Shown here: in pieces, positions 1 to 7,002 of the stretch | Numbering within the stretch: position 1 is the stretch's first letter | How the letters are laid out: every line of letters begins with the position of its first letter | NCBI GenBank assembly: GCA_030064795.1 | Contig: JASJEI010000200.1 | Span: 1 to 12,787, forward strand | Direction: 5' to 3' | DNA from: Pleurocapsa sp. MO_226.B13 | GTDB lineage: Bacteria > Cyanobacteriota > Cyanobacteriia > Cyanobacteriales > Xenococcaceae | Length of the DNA: 12,787 nt | Made by a program: the position numbers and the translations under genes | Notes under the pieces: model-generated | The model's database searches: none | What the model saw: only the letters and a program-made list of their open reading frames with translations | Told to the model about the DNA's origin: nothing

Positions 1-69
1 AAACTAGCTAGAAAGATAGCAAATTATTTTTTATTAATTAAAATTCTTAAAACCCCTACTATGTTTAGT

Positions 70-97
70 TTTTGAATTTTGAATTTTGAATTTTGAA
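70..97. repeat. Heptamer tandem repeat (TTTTGAA x4)
   Basis: Four perfect head-to-tail copies of TTTTGAA occupy 70-76, 77-83, 84-90 and 91-97, just upstream of the HD-like gene. Short tandem heptamers of this kind (STRR-type repeats) are common in cyanobacterial intergenic DNA. The copy number can vary by slippage. No function is evident. Confidence 0.85.
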
Positions 98-114
98 TTA
101 AAACTAAGTCTCCA

Positions 115-473
115 ATGACTTTTGAGAACTGGTATTATTATCGCGATCGCGACCCCGCACACGACTTTCGACACATTCAAAGAATTATCAATCGTCTCGA
201 TCTGCTATCGCTAGAAATGTCGCCATCACCCAACAAAGAGCTACTGTATTTTATCGCTTGTTTTCATGGTTTAGTGGCGAATTTTAAGCACGAATTGTTT
301 TGCGATCGCGTAAAACATTTTTTGTTTGATTTAAATATGAAGAGACGGCAGATATTTTTGAATATCGATATTTAGATAAGATAGAGTTTCTTACCCCCGC
401 AGGCAAACGCCTTGCTAAAGAAAAAAGAGCCTACACCAAACAGTTTCTCAAGCAGCTAAGGAGCGAACTATAA
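115..473 (+). pseudogene. HD-domain phosphohydrolase-like gene, frameshifted
   Basis: The first reading frame starts with ATG at 115. It encodes an N-terminal stretch resembling HD-superfamily metal-dependent phosphohydrolases: AHDFRHIQRI, then an ACFHG segment where HD proteins carry the second metal-binding H-D or H-G motif. That frame stops at 373-375. From about 330 the next frame continues with a coherent C-terminal region (YEETADIFEYRYLDKIEFL, then TPAGKRLAKEKRAYTKQFL) to a TAA at 471-473. Such a tail fits the final helix of HD proteins. Joining the frames needs one extra base near the T/A-rich stretch 328-336, so a one-base loss (or a sequencing error) is likely. The joined product of about 119 residues is shorter than the roughly 200 typical of such proteins, so an internal deletion is also possible. 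The family assignment is by pattern only; no substrate can be inferred. Confidence 0.5.
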
Positions 474-534
474 GGGGATCAAAATTAATCTGAATCGCGA
501 TCGCCCCGTAAACCAGAAAAATTGATGAAGATAT

Positions 535-1878
535 TTAAGCTGATTCTGGCTTGCGATAAGAGGCGGGATGCAAAATCAATTCCGCAGTAGAACGCTTTTC
601 AACCATTTCTTCGGTAATTGTACATTTAACTACATCTTTACGAGAAGGAATTTCGTACATTATATCTAGCATTAATTCCTCGACAATCCCTCGTAAGGCT
701 CTCGCGCCAGTTTTACGGCGATAAGCCTCTTTGGCTAAAGCTCTAATCGCACCATCAGTAAACTCTAGCTCGATGTTATCCATTCTTAAAAGCTTTTGGT
801 ACTGCTTAACAATAGCGTTGCGTGGTTGAGTCAAGATTTGGATCAGTGCATCTTCATCTAACGGTTCTAAGGCTGCGGTGACGGGAATTCTACCTACAAA
901 TTCAGGAATCATACCAAACTTAACTAGATCGTCTAATTCCAACTTTTGCAGGATGTCGGCAGTACGTTTTTCTTTAGAAGGCGTGCTTTCTCCTTTTTGA
1001 ATAAAGCCAATCGATTTTTTACCCAGACGACGTTCGACAACTTTATCTAAACCAACAAAAGCACCACCACAAATAAATAAAATATTTTTCGTATCTATCT
1101 GAATACAGTCTTGATAGGGATGTTTGCGCCCACCTTGGGGTGGTACATTGGCTACTGTTCCCTCCAGCATCTTTAACAGTGCTTGCTGTACTCCTTCCCC
1201 CGAAACATCGCGGGTGATCGAGGCATTTTCGCTTTTGCGAGCAATTTTATCAATTTCATCGATATAGATAATACCTCGTTGAGCTTCTTCCACATCTAGG
1301 TCTGCTACCTGCAACAACCTCAATAAAATGTTTTCTACATCTTCCCCGACATATCCAGCTTCAGTTAGAGTTGTAGCATCAGCAACTGCAAAAGGTACTT
1401 GCAAGACTTTAGCCAGGGTTTGAGCCAACAGGGTTTTACCGCAGCCTGTCGGCCCAATCAATAAAACATTGGACTTCTGCAACTCTACAGGGTCTTCTGA
1501 ATCTCTATGTTTATTGGCTAAACTAAGACGCTTGTAGTGATTGTATACTCCGACAGAAAGAACTTTTTTAGCTTCTTCTTGTCCAATAACGTGTTCGTCC
1601 AAACAGCTTTTGATTTCAATTGGCTTAGGGATATCCCCAAAAGAAATACCATCCGACTTGGACTTTCTCCTTTTGGGTGGTTTAGCTTCTGGGTTATTGG
1701 GTACAGCCGAAGACGATACCACAGCCCCTTCTTCAATCAACTCCTCATCTAGAATCTCGTTACACAGTTCGACACATTCATCACAAATATATACTCCAGG
1801 TCCAGCAATCAGCTTTCTGACCTGTTCTTGAGACTTTCCGCAAAACGAACATTTTAGATGGGAGTCGTATTTAGACAT
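535..1878 (-). CDS. clpX: ClpX, ATP-dependent unfoldase subunit of ClpXP protease
   Basis: ClpX recognises tagged or misfolded proteins, unfolds them with ATP and threads them into ClpP in the cytoplasm. The 447-residue product has the family's usual layout. A C4 zinc-binding domain uses C10, C13, C32 and C35, followed by a low-complexity linker (about 45-80). The AAA+ core has Walker A GPTGCGKT (142-149), the pore loop GYVGE (175-179), Walker B IIYIDEID (203-210), the RKH pore loop (251-253) and sensor-2 GAR (391-393). The IGF tripeptide (290-292) is the loop that docks on ClpP. The start is well placed, with GAGG about 7 bases upstream of the ATG. It lies 28 bp after clpP on the same strand, so the two are almost certainly co-transcribed. 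The length and all key residues are intact. Confidence 0.98.
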   Translation of the reverse strand: MSKYDSHLKCSFCGKSQEQVRKLIAGPGVYICDECVELCNEILDEELIEEGAVVSSSAVPNNPEAKPPKRRKSKSDGISFGDIPKPIEIKSCLDEHVIGQEEAKKVLSVGVYNHYKRLSLANKHRDSEDPVELQKSNVLLIGPTGCGKTLLAQTLAKVLQVPFAVADATTLTEAGYVGEDVENILLRLLQVADLDVEEAQRGIIYIDEIDKIARKSENASITRDVSGEGVQQALLKMLEGTVANVPPQGGRKHPYQDCIQIDTKNILFICGGAFVGLDKVVERRLGKKSIGFIQKGESTPSKEKRTADILQKLELDDLVKFGMIPEFVGRIPVTAALEPLDEDALIQILTQPRNAIVKQYQKLLRMDNIELEFTDGAIRALAKEAYRRKTGARALRGIVEELMLDIMYEIPSRKDVVKCTITEEMVEKRSTAELILHPASYRKPESA

Positions 1879-1906
1879 TTATGTACCTCGCACTAATAGG
1901 ACAATT

Positions 1907-2587
1907 TTAGGTAGTAGATGAGCTTAAGACTTCGGGCTTGGTAATGACTTTATCAATTAAGCCATATTCCACAGCTTCTTCCGAAGACATATAAAAATCT
2001 CGTTCGGTATCGGCAGCTATCTTATCAAAAGGTTGACTAGTGTGTCCTGCAATCAGTTCATTGAGCTTTTGTTTGATATACAAAATCTCTTTAGCTTGGA
2101 TTTCAATATCGGTCGCTTGTCCTTGCGCTCCCCCTAAAGGCTGATGAATCATGATGCGCGAACTGGGTAATGCCATCCGCTTTCCTTTTGTACCACCAGA
2201 TAACAAAAAAGCCCCCATACTGGCAGCGATTCCATAACAAATTGTTACAACATCTGGTTGAATTTGCTGCATGGTATCGTACATTGCCATGCCTGAATAC
2301 ACCGAACCACCAGGAGAATTGATATAGATCTGGATATCTTTTTCGGGGTCTTCTGCTTCTAAATATAATAATTGAGCTACTACAGAATCGGCTACTTTAT
2401 CATCAATTGCCGTACCCACAAAAATGATCCGCTCGCGTAAGAGACGGGAATAAATATCAAAGGCTCGTTCCCCAATACCCGATTGTTCGACGACCATTGG
2501 TACTACGTTACCAACTGGATGAGAAGATTGGATGTCCGAACTATTTTTACTAACAAGAAAGCCGTAAGGCGAAAGCGATTCCAGCAT
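1907..2587 (-). CDS. clpP: ClpP, ATP-dependent Clp protease proteolytic subunit
   Basis: This is the serine peptidase that forms the degradation chamber of ClpXP. The 226-residue product has the catalytic triad at S123 (GIAASMGAF), H148 (IMIHQPLGG) and D197 (TERDF), each offset by exactly 25 from mature E. coli ClpP numbering. A catalytically dead ClpR paralogue is therefore excluded. The first 30 residues, before VVPMVVEQS, look like the variable propeptide region. Internal Met31 is an alternative start, but neither start has a strong Shine-Dalgarno sequence. Cyanobacteria carry several ClpP paralogues; pairing with clpX is typical of the copy called ClpP2 in model strains, an inference from context. 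Its leader between tig and clpP holds GAGAG/CTCTC inverted repeats (2669-2690). Confidence 0.97.
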   Translation of the reverse strand: MLESLSPYGFLVSKNSSDIQSSHPVGNVVPMVVEQSGIGERAFDIYSRLLRERIIFVGTAIDDKVADSVVAQLLYLEAEDPEKDIQIYINSPGGSVYSGMAMYDTMQQIQPDVVTICYGIAASMGAFLLSGGTKGKRMALPSSRIMIHQPLGGAQGQATDIEIQAKEILYIKQKLNELIAGHTSQPFDKIAADTERDFYMSSEEAVEYGLIDKVITKPEVLSSSTT

Positions 2588-2760
2588 AGATTTTTGCCAA
2601 AAATTTCTCTTTAAATTATATGATTGTAATTAATTTACCTAACTTACCTTACATAATCATGCTAGGTGGAGAGATTAATATCTAGCTCTCTTATTTATCT
2701 ATTATGCCTTAACTTTAGGTAACCAGGATTAGGGCGCGAGAAAAGAAGCGCGAAAAAGCA

Positions 2761-2820
2761 GAGAAGCAAGGGGTCAAAAGAGCGATATTTGCCCTTAACT
2801 TTTACCCCTGCTTTATTCTC
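2761..2820 (-). terminator. Long imperfect hairpin in the tig-clpP gap
   Basis: The left arm AAGCAAGGGGTCAAAAG (2764-2780) pairs with CTTTTACCCCTGCTT (2799-2813): 15 base pairs with two single-base bulges. It can extend through GAGAA (2761-2765) with TTCTC (2816-2820). It begins just downstream of the tig stop in the direction of tig transcription. A TTTTT run lies about 8-10 bases beyond the hairpin on that strand. This looks like a terminator or attenuator between tig and clpP, or a 3'-end stabiliser. The loose T-tract keeps confidence moderate. Confidence 0.5.
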
Positions 2821-2832
2821 AGTCGCCGAGGA

Positions 2833-4236
2833 TTATTCAGAATCTGAAACTACTTCTACTTCGGCAGTTTCTACTTCTTCGTCATCATCATCTGTCTCTG
2901 CTTCAGTCTCAGATAGTGAACCTTCAGGAACGAGTTCCACTTGAGCCTTGTCTCGCAACCAATTGTAAGTATTCTCGCTCAAAAGATCTTCTGTCACCAT
3001 TTGTTGAAGACGGTCTTCATCAACCTCTTGACCCGCTAGTTGGGGGCGAATTTCCGCTATTTTGGCATCGATCGCAGTTTGGTCTGGTTCTAAATTTTCT
3101 TGTTTGGCGATTTGTTTGAGGAGCAAAGATTTCTTCAGATTGGTTATCGCTTCTGGACGAGCATTGTCCCGCAACATCGGGACATTATCAGAGTTAAACA
3201 ACTGCCTTACGTCTAGTCCCATCTGCTGCATCTGCATTAAGGTTTTGGTTAAGACGTTGGTAACTTCTTCCTGAATCAAGGATTCTGGTAAGTCAATAGT
3301 GTTTTGTTCCAATAAAGCCTCGGCGATCGCATTATTGATATTACTCTTGGTTTGGTTTTCTGCTTGCTCTCTAAATTGTTTTTCTAAAGACTCTCGGTAA
3401 GCAGCCATGGTTTCAAATTCGTCATCGCTGATCTCTTGAGCAAAATCATCATCCAGTTCGGGTAGTTCTTTAGCTTTTAATTCATTTAAGGTAATGCTAA
3501 ACACCGCTGGTTTGCCCGCTAAATCTTCCTGGGGATAGTCTTCAGGAAAGGAAACTGCTACCTCTTTAGTTTCTTCGGGCTTCATGCCGACCATACCTTC
3601 AACCATTCCAGGGATGAGCTTACCTTCTACCATTTCTACCTGAAAATTAGTCGCACTACCGCCTTCAATTTCTTTTCCCTCTTCTCCTTCTCCTGTCAGA
3701 GTTCCTTTAAAATCTACAAAAGCAATATCTCCCATTTGAGCGGGACGGTCTTCTACGGGGACTAAATCGGCTTTTTGGGCGCGACGCTGTTCGATAAATT
3801 CATCTACCTTTTCGGGTTTATAAGCTATTTCTTCTGCCTTGACATTCAGATTACCGTAGTCAGTTAGTTCTACCGTGGGCGGAACATCCACCGCCACCGA
3901 AAAAGTAATTGCATCTCCTGGGTTGTATTGTCCCAATAGTTCTTCAAAATTAGAACGCAAATCGGGCTGTCCTAAAGCCTCAATTGATTCTTGTTCGATC
4001 GCCTCCTGTAAAGATTTTTGAATTAACTCTTCTAAAGCCGCAGCTTTGATCCGCTGATTGCCGATTCTTTGCAGCAGGACTTGGCGTGGTACTTTTCCCT
4101 TGCGAAACCCAGGAATGTTGCTGGAACGGGAAAGGTTTTGCACCATTTTTTCATAGGCATTACGAGATGCTTCGGGGGCGATTTCTATATTTAAGCCTAT
4201 TTGACTTTCAGGCAGTCTCTCCTGGGTTACTTTCAT
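2833..4236 (-). CDS. tig: Trigger factor, ribosome-associated chaperone/peptidyl-prolyl isomerase
   Basis: Trigger factor binds the ribosome exit tunnel near L23 and shields nascent chains. The 467-residue product shows the ribosome-docking signature GFRKGKVP at 43-50 in the N-terminal domain. An FKBP-like prolyl isomerase domain follows at roughly 160-250 (GDIAFVDFKG through the SFPEDYP region), then a long Gln/Glu-rich helical C-terminal domain. The last 30 or so residues are strongly acidic (DDDDEEVETAEVEVV), as often seen at the end of cyanobacterial trigger factors. The ATG is preceded by AGGA placed very close to it, so initiation may rely little on Shine-Dalgarno pairing. It is the first gene of the tig-clpP-clpX cluster, an order shared with many bacteria, but a 245 bp gap with a hairpin separates it from clpP. 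Confidence 0.97.
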   Translation of the reverse strand: MKVTQERLPESQIGLNIEIAPEASRNAYEKMVQNLSRSSNIPGFRKGKVPRQVLLQRIGNQRIKAAALEELIQKSLQEAIEQESIEALGQPDLRSNFEELLGQYNPGDAITFSVAVDVPPTVELTDYGNLNVKAEEIAYKPEKVDEFIEQRRAQKADLVPVEDRPAQMGDIAFVDFKGTLTGEGEEGKEIEGGSATNFQVEMVEGKLIPGMVEGMVGMKPEETKEVAVSFPEDYPQEDLAGKPAVFSITLNELKAKELPELDDDFAQEISDDEFETMAAYRESLEKQFREQAENQTKSNINNAIAEALLEQNTIDLPESLIQEEVTNVLTKTLMQMQQMGLDVRQLFNSDNVPMLRDNARPEAITNLKKSLLLKQIAKQENLEPDQTAIDAKIAEIRPQLAGQEVDEDRLQQMVTEDLLSENTYNWLRDKAQVELVPEGSLSETEAETDDDDEEVETAEVEVVSDSE

Positions 4237-4410
4237 TTCCTGTTTTTATCTCAAAACTACTAAATTAATTTTATTGCGGAACTAGATAGAGATTAACTTA
4301 AACTAAAGTTAAAACTTTTAAGACTCGTTGTTATTAAAAAGCCAGATTAGTTCTTTAGCTTCAATCCATATTGAAATAAAATAGTCTTCAATAGTTTTTG
4401 TTTTCCCTAT

Positions 4411-4424
4411 TAGCCATTAGCCAT
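4411..4424. repeat. Heptamer tandem repeat (TAGCCAT x2)
   Basis: Two perfect adjacent copies of TAGCCAT lie in the tig-asd intergenic region. They are similar in style to the other heptamer repeats in the window and to cyanobacterial STRR repeats. No function is evident. Confidence 0.6.
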
Positions 4425-4716
4425 AATAGTACATCTGTCGAATGAGCTACACTTTTTCTGGGAATTACGGTTAAAGTTATGTAATCTTTTATGTTACACA
4501 AATTGCATATTGCAGACTGTAAATAGCAATCACTAGAGTTCAAACATTATGATAGTATTAATCGATATTTAATCTAGCTAAATTAAAGAAATATTTTAAG
4601 TAGCGATCTCAGGTAGCAGGTAGCTCCACTCTTCAGTTGGCGAAATATGAGAAAAAAAGTTTTTATCGAGGATTTTTGTATTAAAAATAGTGACAAATGT
4701 AATTAAAATCAGTTAT

Positions 4717-4721
4717 GGAGG
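4717..4721 (+). promoter_or_regulatory. Shine-Dalgarno site fixing the asd TTG start
   Basis: GGAGG sits 9 bases before TTG at 4731-4733, an ideal spacing. The encoded protein then begins MSKNVKVAILGATGAVG, the expected N-terminus of the family. An out-of-frame ATG at 4715-4717 overlaps the site and opens a 7-codon ORF ending TAA at 4736-4738, across the asd start. Confidence 0.75.
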
Positions 4722-4730
4722 TAAATTTAA

Positions 4731-5774
4731 TTGTCTAAAAATGTCAAAGTAGCTATATTAGGAGCAACTGGAGCGGTTGGAAAAGAATTACTAGAACTGC
4801 TGGCGCAGCGTAACTTTCCACTCAAGGAGCTAAAGCTATTAGCCTCTCCTCGTTCTGCTGGTAGCCAAATCACTTTTAAAGGAGAAAAAATAACCGTAGA
4901 AGCTGTCAACGATGAATCCTTTGCAGGAGTGGATCTTGTTTTGGCTTCGGCGGGAGGATCTACCTCAAAGATTTGGGCAAAGAAAGCTGTAGCAGCAGGG
5001 GCTGTAGTCATTGATAATTCTAGTTCCTTTCGGATGGATAGTGATGTTCCTTTGGTAGTCCCAGAAATCAATCCCGAAGCAGCAGCCGAACACCAGGGGA
5101 TTATTGCCAACCCCAACTGCACTACTATTTTAATGGGCGTGGCAATCTATCCTTTACATCAAATACAACCGATTAAGCGAGTGGTCGTATCCACCTATCA
5201 ATCTGCATCTGGCGCAGGAGCGAGGGCAATGGAGGAGGCTCGAACTCAGGCTCAAGATATTTTAGATGGTAAGCAGCCCAAAGCAGAAGTATTACCCTAC
5301 CCAATTGCTTTTAATTTATTTCCTCACAATTCTCCCTTGAACGAACGGGGATATTGCCAAGAGGAAATGAAAATGGTCTACGAAACGCGGAAAATTTTTA
5401 ACGCTCCAGAATTGAGAGTTTCTGCTACCTGCGTTCGCGTACCGATCTTGCGCGCCCATTCTGAGGCGATTAATTTAGAGTTCGAGCAGCCTTTTGAGGT
5501 AAATAAAGCCAGAGAGCTAATTGCTGCTGCGCCAGGAGTAAAGTTAGTCGAAGATTGGCAGAATAACTATTTTCCGATGCCCATAGATGCTACAGGGCAA
5601 GATCCCGTACTAGTCGGTAGAATTCGCCAAGATATTTCTCATGACTGTGGTCTAGAATTGTGGCTCTGTGGCGACCAAATTCGCAAGGGTGCTGCTCTGA
5701 ATGCAATTCAAATAGCGGAGTTATTACTTGAGAAAAACTTGCTGGCAGGAGCTAGTACCGTTCTAAGTGTTTAG
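4731..5774 (+). CDS. asd: Aspartate-semialdehyde dehydrogenase
   Basis: The enzyme reduces L-aspartyl-4-phosphate to aspartate semialdehyde with NADPH, the branch-point step toward lysine/diaminopimelate, threonine and methionine. The 347-residue product has the N-terminal nucleotide-binding loop GATGAVG (11-17), the catalytic cysteine C130 in NPNCTT, the SGAG segment (160-163), and the substrate-binding/catalytic R241 and H243 in RAHSE. Length and residues are normal for the bacterial family. The start codon is TTG, supported by GGAGG 9 bases upstream; no in-frame ATG fits as well. It is followed 39 bp later by dapA, the next enzyme on the lysine branch, so an operon is likely. It diverges from tig. 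Confidence 0.97.
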   Translation: MSKNVKVAILGATGAVGKELLELLAQRNFPLKELKLLASPRSAGSQITFKGEKITVEAVNDESFAGVDLVLASAGGSTSKIWAKKAVAAGAVVIDNSSSFRMDSDVPLVVPEINPEAAAEHQGIIANPNCTTILMGVAIYPLHQIQPIKRVVVSTYQSASGAGARAMEEARTQAQDILDGKQPKAEVLPYPIAFNLFPHNSPLNERGYCQEEMKMVYETRKIFNAPELRVSATCVRVPILRAHSEAINLEFEQPFEVNKARELIAAAPGVKLVEDWQNNYFPMPIDATGQDPVLVGRIRQDISHDCGLELWLCGDQIRKGAALNAIQIAELLLEKNLLAGASTVLSV

Positions 5775-5813
5775 GATTTATTACCAATTGATAATTTAGC
5801 AAGAGTTGAATCA

Positions 5814-6704
5814 ATGAACGGCGAACCTTTTGGTAGAGTGATCACGGCAATGGTAACGCCCTTTGCTTCAGATGGCAGCGTCAATTATGCTATAGCCGAA
5901 AAATTAGCAGACCATCTGGTAGAAAATGGCAGTGATGGATTGGTAATCTGCGGTACTACTGGAGAGTCTCCTACTTTGAGTTGGGCAGAAGAATACGAGT
6001 TATTTAAGGTGGTAAAGCAAGCAGTCGGCAACAAAGCTAAGATTATTGCTGGTACTGGTTCTAACTCGACTACTGAAGCGATCGCAGCTACCAAAGAAGC
6101 AGAAAAACTAGGCTTAGACGGCTCATTGCAGGTAGTACCTTACTATAATAAGCCTCCCCAGGAAGGACTATACGATCACTTTAGAGCGATCGCTGAGGCT
6201 GCCCCCGACCTGCCAATGATGTTGTATAATGTACCAGGAAGGACTAGTCGCAATCTAGAACCAGAAACAGTAGCTAATCTGGCTCAAATTGGCAACATAG
6301 TCGGCATAAAAGAGGCAAGCGGAAATTTAGAGCAAGCCTGCAAAATTAGGTGTCTTACTCCTGACGCTTTTGCGATTTATTCGGGAGAAGATGCCTTGAT
6401 GTTGCCCATGCTCGCGGTAGGGGGTGTCGGGGTAGTCAGTGTGGCTTCTCATTTAGTGGGCAAGCAAATGCAAGAGATGATTCGAGAATTTGCTCGGGGG
6501 AACAACAAACAAGCGACTGCCATACAGGTAAAATTTTTCCCTCTATTCCAAGCTTTGTTTATGACTACCAATCCGATTCCCGTCAAAACTGCTTTGAATT
6601 TGCAGGGTTGGAATGTAGGTGGGTTGCGGACACCTTTATCTGAGCTACAATTGGATTTATTAGAAAAATTAAAAATAATTTTAAAAGAATTAGATTTAGT
6701 TTAA
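5814..6704 (+). CDS. dapA: 4-hydroxy-tetrahydrodipicolinate synthase
   Basis: DapA condenses pyruvate with aspartate semialdehyde, the product of the preceding gene, committing carbon to diaminopimelate for peptidoglycan and lysine. The 296-residue (beta/alpha)8 barrel shows GTTGES (47-52, pyruvate-binding threonines T48/T49), Y111 in [11 protein letters not shown]138 and R143 in LYNVPGR, and the Schiff-base lysine K166 in GIKEASG. These residues match the E. coli enzyme one for one (T44, T45, Y107, Y133, R138, K161), which distinguishes it from other members of the aldolase superfamily. The ATG has AAGAG about 8 bases upstream. The product is complete and probably co-transcribed with asd. 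Confidence 0.97.
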   Translation: MNGEPFGRVITAMVTPFASDGSVNYAIAEKLADHLVENGSDGLVICGTTGESPTLSWAEEYELFKVVKQAVGNKAKIIAGTGSNSTTEAIAATKEAEKLGLDGSLQVVPYYNKPPQEGLYDHFRAIAEAAPDLPMMLYNVPGRTSRNLEPETVANLAQIGNIVGIKEASGNLEQACKIRCLTPDAFAIYSGEDALMLPMLAVGGVGVVSVASHLVGKQMQEMIREFARGNNKQATAIQVKFFPLFQALFMTTNPIPVKTALNLQGWNVGGLRTPLSELQLDLLEKLKIILKELDLV

Positions 6705-7002
6705 TCTTATTATTATTTTGCGTTCGTTGCCTAACTCCAGATTGTCAATTCAGCAGCTCGGTACAAATTACATATATTGATAGAGAAAAAGCGGTTCGAT
6801 ATTAATTAAAAATAAGTTAATATACTGCTTCGAGCCGTTAAAGCTCGCGAACAATCTAAGTAGGCGGTTGGACTAACTAACGCGGGCAAAATTAGAGAAA
6901 TTCTCAACCTAGAAAAAGCTTCTCAAAAAATAATTCTAGGTCAATCTTTCAGTTTTTGTAGAACAAATTAAAGTACAAACAACCTAAAAAAAGAAGAACC
7001 AA
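6705..7002 (+). promoter_or_regulatory. rnj leader with several inverted repeats
   Basis: No gene is seen in these 298 bp, but they are unusually rich in inverted repeats. CGGTTCGA (6792-6799) pairs with TCGAGCCG (6830-6837; one G-U in RNA), continued inward by TATTAA (6800-6805) with TTAATA (6817-6822). CGAGC (6831-6835) can instead pair with GCTCG (6843-6847), competing with the first stem. Further down are GAGAA/TTCTC (6895-6905) and a perfect 8-base stem ACCTAGAA (6907-6914) with TTCTAGGT (6934-6941). The arrangement could form a structured 5' leader of rnj, a weak terminator after dapA, or both. No known riboswitch is recognised. Confidence 0.45.

Larger units (their letters stand above)
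4237..4730. promoter_or_regulatory. Divergent promoter region between tig and asd
   Basis: This 494 bp AT-rich stretch lies between two outward-reading genes and must hold promoters for both. I see no convincing coding sequence or RNA gene. It contains a heptamer tandem repeat (4411-4424) and an inverted repeat TGTAA-N9-TTACA (4480-4498) that could be an operator. It does not match the NtcA spacing GTA-N8-TAC. No -35/-10 pair stands out enough to name. Confidence 0.5.

Noticed and set aside
474..507. GGGGATC / GATCGCCCC inverted repeat downstream of clpX
   Set aside because: The 7-base stem needs a two-base bulge, overlaps a HIP1 site and lacks a following T-run; too weak to call a terminator.
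4481..4497. Possible NtcA site (GTA...TAC)
   Set aside because: The spacing is 11 bases rather than the required 8, so it does not match the NtcA consensus.
4727..5122. Open frame of about 131 codons antisense to the start of asd
   Set aside because: It lies wholly over a well-supported gene with all catalytic motifs and shows no recognisable protein features; it is a by-product of asd codon use.
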